Shown here: in pieces, positions 1 through 6,514 of the stretch
Numbering within the stretch: position 1 is the first letter of the stretch
Layout of the letters: every line of letters starts with the position of its first letter
DNA from: Thermoplasmata archaeon
Lineage (GTDB): Archaea > Thermoplasmatota > E2 > UBA202 > JdFR-43
Reading direction: 5' to 3'
DNA: 8,407 bases
Assembly (NCBI GenBank): GCA_021162305.1
Contig: JAGGYX010000066.1
Location: 1 to 8,407 of the forward strand
The notes under the pieces: generated by a model
Told to the model about the DNA's origin: nothing
Seen by the model: only the letters and a program-made list of their open reading frames with translations
The model's database searches: none
Made by a program: the position numbers and the translations under genes

Positions 1-20
1 TGATTATAAAAAGCACACTA

Positions 21-30
21 AATTTTTATA
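21..30 (+). promoter_or_regulatory. TATA-like box of the tRNA gene
   Basis: AATTTTTATA, with its TTTATA core at 25-30, lies about 25 bases before the first base of the mature tRNA. This is the usual distance between an archaeal TATA box and the transcription start, so the primary transcript probably has little or no 5' leader. The call rests on position and composition; the surroundings are AT-rich, so chance matches are possible. Confidence 0.5.
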
Positions 31-52
31 TTCAAAAAGCATTTATGCAAGA

Positions 53-126
53 GGGCCCGTAGCTTAGCCTGGTGGAGCGCCTGGCTCATAACCAGGTGGT
101 CGCCGGTTCGAATCCGGCCGGGCCCA
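53..126 (+). tRNA. tRNA with CAU anticodon (elongator Met, or Ile2)
   Basis: A full cloverleaf of 74 bases can be drawn. The acceptor stem is GGGCCCG (53-59) with CGGGCCC (119-125), and the discriminator is A126. The D-stem is 62-65 with 75-78 (one U-G pair), the anticodon stem CCTGG/CCAGG (80-84, 92-96) has loop CTCATAA, the variable loop has 5 bases, and the T-stem GCCGG/CCGGC encloses TTCGAAT (107-113). The anticodon CAT is at 87-89. There is no intron and no encoded CCA, so the end is added after transcription. The anticodon stem lacks the three G-C pairs (GGG/CCC next to the loop) expected of an initiator, so it is not initiator Met. Elongator Met and Ile2 (decoding AUA with agmatidine at C34) cannot be told apart with certainty here. 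Confidence 0.95.
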
Positions 127-245
127 TTATTATAACAATTTTGTTTACAGGAAAAAATGAATATACGGCTGCAATACTATCTAGTGCTTGTAACTAAAAC
201 AATATCTGCTTTCTTTCAAGTTTTTTCCAAAAAATCACCAAGTTC

Positions 246-304
246 AGATAACCCGAAGAGAGTAGCTATTTCTTTAGATTTGTTATTTTGTTATTGGGTT
301 ATTT
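246..304. repeat. inverted repeat upstream of the GT4 promoter
   Basis: ATAACCC at 248-254 is the exact inverse complement of GGGTTAT at 296-302. As RNA, or with G-T pairs allowed, the pairing extends to 246-256 against 294-304 (11 pairs, two of them wobble), leaving a loop of about 37 bases. The right arm ends ten bases before the TATA-like box of the next gene, a position where an archaeal regulator could act. With arms this short in AT-rich DNA, chance is a real alternative. Confidence 0.25.
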
Positions 305-313
305 CGATGTTTT

Positions 314-320
314 TTTATAT
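314..320 (+). promoter_or_regulatory. TATA-like box of the envelope block, leaderless layout
   Basis: TTTATAT is centred about 24 bases upstream of the ATG at 341. At that spacing transcription would begin at or next to the start codon, and the bases just before the ATG (TTTTTCTCCA) hold no Shine-Dalgarno match. Both points suit a leaderless mRNA for the glycosyltransferase, which would be the first gene of the unit. Confidence 0.5.
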
Positions 321-340
321 CTTTCTTTATTTTTTCTCCA

Positions 341-1399
341 ATGAGAATATGTTATGTCAATCCATTCTTTTATCCATTTCATGGAGGAATTGAATATAGA
401 ATATATAACGTTGCTAAAAGACTTGCCCTCGATAATGAGATATATGTTGTAACATCTCGTCTTCCAAAAACAAAAAAAGAGGAGGAGATGGATGGAATAA
501 AAATAATAAGATTGCCTTCATTTTTTGTGAATATATATAATCCTCCGTTTGTCTGGAGCAGGGGCGTGTATGAAAAATTAAAAGAAATAAAGCCAGATGT
601 TATTGACTTCCATTATAGATGGGCTCCAAGCTATACGCATGCTATAAATAAAATTAACGCTCCCAAAATCTTCACATTTCATAATGATTTTGGAGAAGGA
701 GTAGGAATAGAAAGAATTGCGAGCTATGTCAATGATGCAATATTCAAAATTTTTCTTCAAAAATTTGACAAAATAATATGCATAAGCAACTATATCAAAA
801 ATAGACTAGCAAAATATGGAATAAAAAAAGAAAAGCTTATTACCATATATAATGGAATAGATGCGAATGGAGAATGGCATGAAAAAGAGAATTACATGCT
901 TTTTGTTGGCAGGCTTGTCAGAACAAAAGGAATTGATTTGCTTATACAAGCTTTGAAAATTGCTGGAAAGAATATAGAAGTTAGGGTAGCTGGAAAGGGT
1001 CCAATGATGGAAAAATGGAAGAAAATGGCTGCTCGTTATGAAGTAAATATAAAATTCTTGGGATGGGTTGATGAATATAAAAAAATAGAACTCATGAAAA
1101 AAAGCAGGGCTTTTATTTTGCCATCTCTTTATGAATCGTTTGGGATTGTTTTGCTTGAAGCAATGAAATATGGTTGCCCCATCATAGCCAGAGGAGTAGG
1201 AGGAATACCAGAAGTGGTTGGCGATGCTGGCATCCTTGTGGATGGCGTGGAAGAGATGGCAGAAGCAATAAAAAAATTGCACAGGGATGATTCAATTGTA
1301 AAAAAACTTGGAATGGAAGGATTGAAAAGGGCAAAAAATTTCAACTGGGAGAAGATAACCAAAAAAACTATGGAAGTATATGAAGAGGTTGTAAAATGA
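341..1399 (+). CDS. GT-B fold glycosyltransferase, family GT4-like
   Basis: This 352-residue protein looks like a cytoplasmic retaining glycosyltransferase that moves a sugar from a nucleotide-activated donor to a glycan or lipid acceptor. The N-terminal half carries the glycine loop after the first strand (HGGIE, residues 14-18), FTFHND (111-116) and the ISNYIK / YNGID segments (148-174) that lead into the linker. The C-terminal donor-binding half has FVGRLVRTKG (188-197), PSLYESFG, and the E-x7-E pair at E265 and E273, followed by GGIPEVVGDAG and GILVD near the end. Length and motif order match the family (known); there is no signal peptide or membrane segment, so it acts on the inner face of the membrane. 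The start at 341 gives the usual MRICYVNPFFYP opening and fits the TATA spacing. Its stop overlaps the next gene by ATGA, which suggests coupled translation. Donor and acceptor cannot be read from the sequence. Confidence 0.92.
   Translation: MRICYVNPFFYPFHGGIEYRIYNVAKRLALDNEIYVVTSRLPKTKKEEEMDGIKIIRLPSFFVNIYNPPFVWSRGVYEKLKEIKPDVIDFHYRWAPSYTHAINKINAPKIFTFHNDFGEGVGIERIASYVNDAIFKIFLQKFDKIICISNYIKNRLAKYGIKKEKLITIYNGIDANGEWHEKENYMLFVGRLVRTKGIDLLIQALKIAGKNIEVRVAGKGPMMEKWKKMAARYEVNIKFLGWVDEYKKIELMKKSRAFILPSLYESFGIVLLEAMKYGCPIIARGVGGIPEVVGDAGILVDGVEEMAEAIKKLHRDDSIVKKLGMEGLKRAKNFNWEKITKKTMEVYEEVVK
1385..1389 (+). promoter_or_regulatory. Shine-Dalgarno-like site of the membrane glycosyltransferase
   Basis: GAGGT lies 6 bases before the ATG at 1396, inside the end of the upstream gene. 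It matches the usual archaeal anti-Shine-Dalgarno sequence and decides the start of the downstream gene. Together with the ATGA stop/start overlap it points to translation from a shared message. Confidence 0.6.
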
Positions 1400-2517
1400 A
1401 CAGGAAATTGGCTATCATTGTGGCATTATCTCTTCTGGTAAACCTTACAGCTTTTTTTCTGGATATAGCATATTTTCATAAATATGTTGGCTCAACACCA
1501 TACAAAAGCGATTGCGGGATATTTATTGAAAGAGCAAAAACAATAATAGAGGGCAAGCTGCTTTATAGGGATGTTGCAACATATACACCGCCTTTAATCA
1601 ACTATTTAATGGCTTTACCTGTTGCAATATCACCTTCATGTTATTCCTTAGAAATATTCTTTTCAATATTCAATCTTGCCTCTTCTCTCCTTATTTACTA
1701 TGCCATAAAAAAATTTAATGAGAAACTCGCATTTTATTCTGCCATTCTTTACACTCTACACCCATTGACATATGTTACCTCAATAGGGGTGCAGGACGAA
1801 CCAATAACTGTTTTTTTTATTTTGCTTTCTCTATATTTTCTCTTATATGATAAAAGAAACGCTGCTTCAATTTCAATAGGGGTTGGAATATGGGTTAAGA
1901 TATTTCCTGGCTTGCTTCTTCCAATTTTGCTTATGAAAGATAGGAGTAATGGAGAAAGGTTCCGCCATCTCGCCATAATTTCTGCAATTTCAATTGCAAT
2001 TTCTTCTCCTTTCCTGCTTTTTGCTTTCAATGATTTTATGAAATTTTTGCTTTTCTATACAATTGGATATGGAAAAGTTATTGGTATAAGTCCATGGCAC
2101 AGCATTTATTATCTTTATGCTTCTCCTATTCTGAAGTATATAACACTATTTATTCTTATAATTGGGCTATTGCTTATATACACATGGATATGGAAGAAAA
2201 AATATGGAGCATGGAAATGCGCCCTGCTTGTTTTCCTGATATTTTTCATTTTTTATAGAAAAATTCACGGAAATTATTTTCTCTATATATTTTCTCTTCT
2301 CTCTCCCTTTTATTTTATAAATGCAAGAACAAAATGGAAATACTGGGTTCTGACAGCCCTTGTTTTCCTTTCCCAGTGGTTGAGTTTTCAGGAAGATGTG
2401 ATGTATCTCTACTTATCCATCTCAGTATCGCTATGCGTAATTCTTATTCTGGCTTTGTTGTTTTTGGATGTTTCTTCATCCCATTCTGAAAAATATAAAA
2501 ATAGCATTTCATTATAA
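1396..2517 (+). CDS. multi-pass membrane glycosyltransferase, GT-C type (GT87/DUF2029-like)
   Basis: The 373-residue protein has roughly ten to twelve hydrophobic segments, beginning at about 4-24 and continuing through 84-103, 111-128, 135-151, 157-180, 191-212, 246-266, 274-287, 293-306, 316-328 and 334-358. This is the build of GT-C enzymes, which use a polyprenyl- or dolichyl-phosphate sugar and work on the outer face of the membrane (known of the fold). An acidic residue in the first outer loop (SDC, D39), the EGKLLYRDV and YTPP stretch (52-66), QDEP (133-136), WVKIFPG (166-172) and KIHGNYFLY (289-297) all resemble conserved positions in this group. The assignment to GT87 rather than another GT-C family is tentative. 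It follows a cytoplasmic glycosyltransferase with translational coupling, so the two may build one lipid-linked glycan in turn (inference). The charged C-terminal tail is short and has no added domain. Confidence 0.8.
   Translation: MNRKLAIIVALSLLVNLTAFFLDIAYFHKYVGSTPYKSDCGIFIERAKTIIEGKLLYRDVATYTPPLINYLMALPVAISPSCYSLEIFFSIFNLASSLLIYYAIKKFNEKLAFYSAILYTLHPLTYVTSIGVQDEPITVFFILLSLYFLLYDKRNAASISIGVGIWVKIFPGLLLPILLMKDRSNGERFRHLAIISAISIAISSPFLLFAFNDFMKFLLFYTIGYGKVIGISPWHSIYYLYASPILKYITLFILIIGLLLIYTWIWKKKYGAWKCALLVFLIFFIFYRKIHGNYFLYIFSLLSPFYFINARTKWKYWVLTALVFLSQWLSFQEDVMYLYLSISVSLCVILILALLFLDVSSSHSEKYKNSISL
2494..2500 (+). promoter_or_regulatory. TATA-like box of the C25 peptidase, inside the preceding gene
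   Basis: TATAAAA is centred 25 bases before the ATG at 2522, within the last codons of the membrane glycosyltransferase. The spacing equals that seen before the other unit-starting genes. It would allow the peptidase to be made from its own leaderless transcript in addition to read-through from the glycosyltransferases. Confidence 0.45.
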
Positions 2518-2521
2518 TTTC

Positions 2522-4441
2522 ATGAAAGTGTTAAAGCTTGTTGTAACATTGGGTATATTTTTGATGTTGGCTACAAGCCAGAATGGCATTAAAATGAATT
2601 TTTCAGAAATGCAGGAAAAGAAGGAGATAGAAAAAATAGCAAGCATTGATATTGGAGAGCCAGTTATAGTTGAGAATGCAGAATATGCAAAAATTTTGAT
2701 TAAAAATGCGAGCCACTATACCATAGGAGGCGCTCCTTCTCTTCCAGTGATAACAAAAACATTTGTTTTTCCTTTTGGAAGTAAAATAAAAGAAGTTAAG
2801 CTTGAGGTGAAAAGCGAGAAAATGAAAATTGATAAGGAAATAGCTATCTCGCCAAGGCCAGTTTCATATGGAATGAAATATCCAAAAGCAAAGAGTATGC
2901 TATCCATACATGGATTCTATCCAGAAAAATGGTATTTTTATAATATCGGCGTTGGATTGAGAGATGGAAAGCATGTGATATTTGTAACACTAAAAATATT
3001 TCCATGTCGTTATAATCCAAATGAGCAAGAAATTGAATATATCGAAAATGCCAGAATAAAAATAAGATATGAGCTGTCCGCTACAACTTTCAATAATGCA
3101 TATGATTTGCTCATCATAGCTCCTGCAAAATGGGAACAAATTTTGCAACCATTGGTGCAGCATAAGGAAAGCCACGGAATAAAAACAAAGTTTATGAGTG
3201 TCGAAAATATTGTATCGAGCTATAATGGGAGAGATGATGCAGAGAAGGTAAAATATGCGATAAAAGATGAGATTGAAAAAGATGGAATAAAATATGTTCT
3301 GCTTTTTGGAGGGATGAAGAGACAGAGCATGAGATGGTGGATCCCAGTTCGATACAGCCATTTAGATGACAATAGCAGCTGGGAAGCAGGTTATCTTTCA
3401 GACCTATACTTTGCAGATGTATACAAATATGAAGATGACAAGATTGTTTTTGATGACTGGGACAGCAATGGAAATGGCATATATGCAGAATGGAATAAAA
3501 ACAATAAAGATGTGCTTGATTTATATCCAGATGTTTATGTTGGTCGCTTAGCATGCAGAAATGCAAGGGAAGCAAAGTTAATTGTTGAGAAAATAATAGA
3601 ATATGAAAATAGCAATGCAAAAAATCAGGAATGGTTCAAGAAGTTTGTGACAATAGGGGGAGATTCTTTTCCTGACAAAGAAGTTGGAACAGATTATATA
3701 GAAGGGCAGGTTGAAAATGAACAGGCGATAAAATATATGGATGGATTCAATGCAGTAAGAATATGGGTTGAAAATGGCGACATTGAATTTACTCCAGAAA
3801 ATGCTGTGGATGTGCTGTCACAGGGAGAAGGTTTTGTTTATTTCAGCGGGCATGGAAATCCAGCTTCGTGGGCAACTCATCCTCACAATGATTTCTCTAC
3901 ATGGATTGATTTCAGTCTGGCTGATATAAAAAGCTCGAAAAACGATGGTAAACTTCCTGTGCTTGTTGTCGGCGGCTGTCACAATTGCCAATTCAATGTG
4001 AGCATATTCAAATTTCTGGAGGAAGGAATATGGGCTTATTATCTTGGGGACATGACTCCAGAATGCTGGGGATGGCAATTTGTCCGCAATCCTAATGGCG
4101 GAGCTATAGCAAGCATCGGAAACACAGGCTTGGGATACGGCACAATAGGAGACGGTCCAGTTGATGAGATTCCTGATAGTGTGCCAGATGGCATACCGGA
4201 CTGCATACAATACTTGGACGGATGGCTTGAACCACATTTTTTTGAAGTTTATAACCATTATGGAAAACATGTTCTTGGAGAGACTTTTGGACAGGCAATT
4301 ACAGATTATATAAACGAGTTTCCAATAAACTGGGAGATGGACTGGAAAGACAATCCACATACAGCTGATTTAGTAAACTTAAAGACTGTCGAAGAATGGA
4401 TTTTATTCGGTGACCCAAGCCTGCAGATAGGAGGATACTAA
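2522..4441 (+). CDS. secreted gingipain-like cysteine peptidase (family C25) with N-terminal propeptide
   Basis: The 639-residue product is an exported endopeptidase. Residues 1-18 ([18 protein letters not shown]) form a signal peptide. Residues about 35-190 resemble the C25 propeptide, a beta-rich domain with [16 protein letters not shown] near its start. The catalytic domain runs from YDLLIIAP (194) to the closing LFGDPSLQI. The likely catalytic pair is His444 in FSGHGNP and Cys486 in GGCHNCQF (known family pattern). D312-x-D-x-N-G-N-G-x3-E323 reads as a calcium-binding loop. The start at 2522 is preferred over an ATG at 2468, which would put 18 hydrophilic codons before the signal and overlap the previous gene; 2522 also fits the TATA box at 2494. 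There is no C-terminal Ig, PKD, sorting or membrane domain, so it is compact and probably released or held by partners. Likely role: degradation of external proteins or processing of surface proteins; the substrate is unknown. Confidence 0.88.
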   Translation: MKVLKLVVTLGIFLMLATSQNGIKMNFSEMQEKKEIEKIASIDIGEPVIVENAEYAKILIKNASHYTIGGAPSLPVITKTFVFPFGSKIKEVKLEVKSEKMKIDKEIAISPRPVSYGMKYPKAKSMLSIHGFYPEKWYFYNIGVGLRDGKHVIFVTLKIFPCRYNPNEQEIEYIENARIKIRYELSATTFNNAYDLLIIAPAKWEQILQPLVQHKESHGIKTKFMSVENIVSSYNGRDDAEKVKYAIKDEIEKDGIKYVLLFGGMKRQSMRWWIPVRYSHLDDNSSWEAGYLSDLYFADVYKYEDDKIVFDDWDSNGNGIYAEWNKNNKDVLDLYPDVYVGRLACRNAREAKLIVEKIIEYENSNAKNQEWFKKFVTIGGDSFPDKEVGTDYIEGQVENEQAIKYMDGFNAVRIWVENGDIEFTPENAVDVLSQGEGFVYFSGHGNPASWATHPHNDFSTWIDFSLADIKSSKNDGKLPVLVVGGCHNCQFNVSIFKFLEEGIWAYYLGDMTPECWGWQFVRNPNGGAIASIGNTGLGYGTIGDGPVDEIPDSVPDGIPDCIQYLDGWLEPHFFEVYNHYGKHVLGETFGQAITDYINEFPINWEMDWKDNPHTADLVNLKTVEEWILFGDPSLQIGGY

Positions 4442-4442
4442 A

Positions 4443-4452
4443 ATTTTTATTT
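4443..4452 (+). promoter_or_regulatory. TATA-like box of the purE unit; T-rich peptidase 3' end
   Basis: TTTTTATTT follows the peptidase stop codon directly and sits about 22 bases before the ATG at 4471, again leaving no room for a leader. The rest of the 29-base gap (TTCACCCTCTTTTTATCTTT) is pyrimidine-rich, with a T5 run and no Shine-Dalgarno match. Such T-runs can also end archaeal transcripts, so the gap may act both as terminator for the envelope block and promoter for the purine block. Confidence 0.45.
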
Positions 4453-4470
4453 CACCCTCTTTTTATCTTT

Positions 4471-4908
4471 ATGAAAGTAACAATTGTAATGGGTTCCAGA
4501 AGCGACGAGCATATTGGAAAAAAAGCAGAAGAAATGCTGAAAAAATTTGGTGTTGATTATGAAGTCGTTTTTGCTTCCAGCCACAGAACACCAGAAAAAG
4601 TGAAAGAGGTGGCGAAGAGCGACGCAGATGTTTTCATAGCTATAGCCGGTTTATCTGCTTCGCTGCCAGGCAGCATAGCAGCACATACAATAAAGCCAGT
4701 TATAGGAGTGCCAGTCTCAGGAAAGTTAAATTTAGATGCAATCCTCTCCATTGTTCAGATGCCGCCTGGCGTGCCAGTCGCAGCCGTCGGCTTGGACAGG
4801 GGCGACAATGCTGCCTTGCTTGCCATCCAGATTCTTGCTTTGAAAGATGAAGAGCTGCGGAAGAAGCTTGAAGAATATAAGAGGGAAATGGGGGAAAAAT
4901 ATGTTTGA
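4471..4908 (+). CDS. purE: N5-carboxyaminoimidazole ribonucleotide mutase / AIR carboxylase, PurE
   Basis: PurE acts in the cytoplasm at the carboxylation step of de novo purine synthesis, forming CAIR either from N5-CAIR or directly from AIR and CO2, depending on class. The 145-residue protein keeps MGSRSD (7-12), SSHRTP (36-41), KPVIGVPV (75-82), [12 protein letters not shown] (92-103) and NAALLA (113-118). It is shorter at the C-end than the bacterial enzyme of about 169 residues but spans the whole core. The loop that reads AGGAAHLPG in E. coli reads AGLSASLPG here (59-67), so the His is replaced by Ser, and the mutase/carboxylase class should not be assumed. No purK lies next to it. The start is fixed by the leaderless promoter spacing and the MKVTIVMGS opening. 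Its last 8 bases overlap the GMP synthase subunit, which supports an operon. Confidence 0.95.
   Translation: MKVTIVMGSRSDEHIGKKAEEMLKKFGVDYEVVFASSHRTPEKVKEVAKSDADVFIAIAGLSASLPGSIAAHTIKPVIGVPVSGKLNLDAILSIVQMPPGVPVAAVGLDRGDNAALLAIQILALKDEELRKKLEEYKREMGEKYV
4890..4894 (+). promoter_or_regulatory. purine-rich ribosome site deciding the guaA start
   Basis: GGGGG, preceded by GAGGG at 4881-4885, lies 6 bases before the ATG at 4901 and inside purE. It favours 4901 over the in-frame ATG at 4847, which would add 18 basic residues with no counterpart in the family and overlap purE by 62 bases. Confidence 0.5.
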
Positions 4909-5842
4909 TGAGGGAAAATTTGTTGAAGAGGCGGTTAAAAAATTGAAGGAGGAGGTGAAGGGTAAAGCCATTATTGCTGTATCTGGTGGCGTGGATTCAA
5001 GTGTGGCTGCAAAAATTGGAAGCATGGCTTTAGGGGAAAATTTGGTTGCTGTATATGTGGATACTGGGCTAATGAGAAAAAATGAAAGCAGGGAAGTCGA
5101 GTCTTTATTCAAAGAAATGCCTCTCAAATTTGTTAAGGTAGATGCAGAAGAAAGATTTTTGCAGGCATTGAAAGGAGTCGTTGACCCAGAAGAAAAAAGG
5201 AAGATTATTGGAGAGCTTTTTATAAAAATTTTTGAAGAAGTTGCAGAAAAGGAGAAAGCAGAGTATTTGATACAGGGAACAATAGCTCCAGATTGGATTG
5301 AAAGCGGCGGCGGACTGCGTGACACAATAAAAAGTCATCATAATGTTGGAGGACTGCCGAGCATACTTAAGCTAAAAATAGTTGAACCATTGCGTGATTT
5401 GTATAAGGATGAGGTAAGGAAGGTTGCAAAATATTTACGTCTTAAAGTTGCGGAACGTCAGCCATTTCCAGGACCGGGATTAGCAATAAGAATTATTGGA
5501 GAGGTAACCAAGGAAAGGTTGGAAATTATAAGGGAAGCATGTCACATTGTGGAAGAAGAAATTGAAAAGGAAGTTGCAAAGGGAATGGAAAAACCATGGC
5601 AGTATTTTGCTGTTTTATTGCCTGTAAGAAGTGTCGGTGTTCATGGAGATAGAAGGGCGTACGGCTATACAATTGTCGTGAGGAGCGTTGCTTCGATTGA
5701 TGCCATGACAGCTTCATTCAGCCACCTGCCATATCATTTGTTAGAAAGAATTTCCATAAGAATAACGAATGAAATCAAAGGTATTAACAGGATTGTATAT
5801 GACATAACAAATAAACCTCCAGCGACCATAGAATGGGAATGA
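4901..5842 (+). CDS. guaAB: GMP synthase, ATP-pyrophosphatase subunit B (archaeal free-standing form)
   Basis: This subunit adenylates XMP and replaces the AMP with ammonia to give GMP. In archaea the ammonia comes from a separately encoded glutaminase (GuaAA), which is not in this window. The 313-residue protein starts directly with the N-type ATP-pyrophosphatase domain: P-loop SGGVDSS (28-34), YVDTG (52-56), [14 protein letters not shown] (125-138) and [11 protein letters not shown] (143-153). The dimerisation domain follows, with [12 protein letters not shown] (186-197), GDRRAYG (249-255) and the conserved end KPPATIEWE (305-313). The length is normal for an archaeal subunit B (about 305-310), and nothing is missing. 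The start at 4901 overlaps purE by 8 bases in another frame; the mptE-like gene follows one base after the stop. This tight packing suggests shared transcription and control of GMP supply with the step before and the pterin gene after. Confidence 0.95.
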   Translation: MFDEGKFVEEAVKKLKEEVKGKAIIAVSGGVDSSVAAKIGSMALGENLVAVYVDTGLMRKNESREVESLFKEMPLKFVKVDAEERFLQALKGVVDPEEKRKIIGELFIKIFEEVAEKEKAEYLIQGTIAPDWIESGGGLRDTIKSHHNVGGLPSILKLKIVEPLRDLYKDEVRKVAKYLRLKVAERQPFPGPGLAIRIIGEVTKERLEIIREACHIVEEEIEKEVAKGMEKPWQYFAVLLPVRSVGVHGDRRAYGYTIVVRSVASIDAMTASFSHLPYHLLERISIRITNEIKGINRIVYDITNKPPATIEWE

Positions 5843-5843
5843 A

Positions 5844-6482
5844 ATGAAATGGGAAAAATGGAAACCATTATATGAGAAAATTTTGAAGGAATTTGGATAT
5901 GATGAAAGCATGGACAGGAAAGCAGCGACAATAGCTGCAGAGATTTCAAAAAATTTGAATAAAATTGATTTGGAAGACTTAAAAAAAATGCTGCAATTCA
6001 AGCCAGTTACAATATGCGGCGCCGCCATGCAAAATGCAGATGTGGCGAGAATAAAAGGCATTGTGATGGCTGCCGATGAAGCTACTTCATTTCTTCTTGC
6101 CCATGAAAAGCTACCAGATATAGTTGTAACTGATTTAGATGGAGACATTGATGATTTGATTGAGGCAAATAAAAGAGGAAGCATTGCGATAATACATGCT
6201 CATGGTGATAACATTGATAAAATAAAAAGTTGGTTGCCAAAGTTTGAAGGAAAAATTATGGTGACAACACAAACAGAGCCTTTCGATGACATATATGACT
6301 TTGGAGGATTTACAGATGGAGATAGGGCATATTGCATAGCAAAGCATTTTCATGCCTGCAGAATTTTTTTACTCGGATTTGATTTTGAAAATGTGGTAGA
6401 AAAAGAAGGAAAAGATAGCAAAATAAAAGCAAGAAAGCTCAAATGGGCGGAAAGAATAATAAAATGGCACGATATGTTATGA
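5844..6482 (+). CDS. mptE: 6-hydroxymethyl-7,8-dihydropterin pyrophosphokinase, MptE-like (DUF115)
   Basis: MptE transfers pyrophosphate from ATP to 6-hydroxymethyl-7,8-dihydropterin (EC 2.7.6.3), a step towards tetrahydromethanopterin or folate in archaea; it is unrelated in sequence to bacterial FolK (known). The 212-residue product matches the archaeal family in its opening (WEKWKPLYEKILKEFGYD, 3-20) and in TDLDGD (96-101), HAHGDN (118-123), TTQTEP (141-146), FGGFTDGDRA (153-162) and LLGFDF (176-181). The glycine loop after the first strand, usually GAGPS in this family by memory, reads CGAAMQNAD here (58-66). This departs from the norm, although the later motifs are intact. It is cytoplasmic, with no signal or membrane segment. 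The ATG follows the GMP synthase stop by one base; only a weak GGG (5835-5837) lies upstream, so translation probably depends on coupling. GTP is the source of the pterin ring, which fits the operon. Confidence 0.85.
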   Translation: MKWEKWKPLYEKILKEFGYDESMDRKAATIAAEISKNLNKIDLEDLKKMLQFKPVTICGAAMQNADVARIKGIVMAADEATSFLLAHEKLPDIVVTDLDGDIDDLIEANKRGSIAIIHAHGDNIDKIKSWLPKFEGKIMVTTQTEPFDDIYDFGGFTDGDRAYCIAKHFHACRIFLLGFDFENVVEKEGKDSKIKARKLKWAERIIKWHDML

Positions 6483-6485
6483 AAA

Positions 6486-6494
6486 CTTTAAATA
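6486..6494 (+). promoter_or_regulatory. TATA-like box of the surface protein gene
   Basis: CTTTAAATA is centred 24-25 bases before the ATG at 6515, in a 32-base AT-rich gap. The stretch up to the ATG has no Shine-Dalgarno match, so a leaderless message is again likely. The T-rich TTTACTTTTAATTTT (6500-6514) may also serve to end the upstream transcript. Confidence 0.5.
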
Positions 6495-6514
6495 AGCAAT
6501 TTACTTTTAATTTT

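Larger units (their letters stand above)
127..340. other. AT-rich spacer between the tRNA and the first glycosyltransferase
   Basis: This 214-base stretch has no convincing gene. A T-rich run right after the tRNA (136-146) could end its transcript. A short self-complementary A/T element, TTTTTTCCAAAAAA, sits at 221-234. An inverted repeat lies at 246-304 and a TATA-like element at 314-320; both are listed separately. A 78-codon frame starts at 157 but runs 53 bases into the glycosyltransferase gene in another frame and is probably not real. Confidence 0.6.

Noticed and set aside
221..234. TTTTTTCCAAAAAA as a terminator hairpin
   Set aside because: The arms are only A and T with a two-base loop, which is too weak, and such runs are expected in this AT-rich spacer.
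53..340. tRNA as an integration site for a mobile element
   Set aside because: No integrase gene and no second copy of the tRNA 3' end is visible in the window.
806..1282. 158-codon antisense frame, and other antisense frames such as 3192-3620, 3818-4360, 4732-5325 and 5741-6184
   Set aside because: All lie opposite well-recognised genes, have skewed compositions rich in His, Cys, Phe and Ser, and show no known motif.
2468..2521. Longer N-terminus for the C25 peptidase from the ATG at 2468
   Set aside because: It would place 18 residues before a normal signal peptide, overlap the preceding gene by 50 bases, and ignore the TATA box placed 25 bases before 2522.
4847..4900. Longer N-terminus for the GMP synthase subunit from the ATG at 4847
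   Set aside because: It would add 18 basic residues inside purE with no family counterpart. The ATG at 4901 has a purine-rich site 6 bases upstream and gives the usual subunit length.
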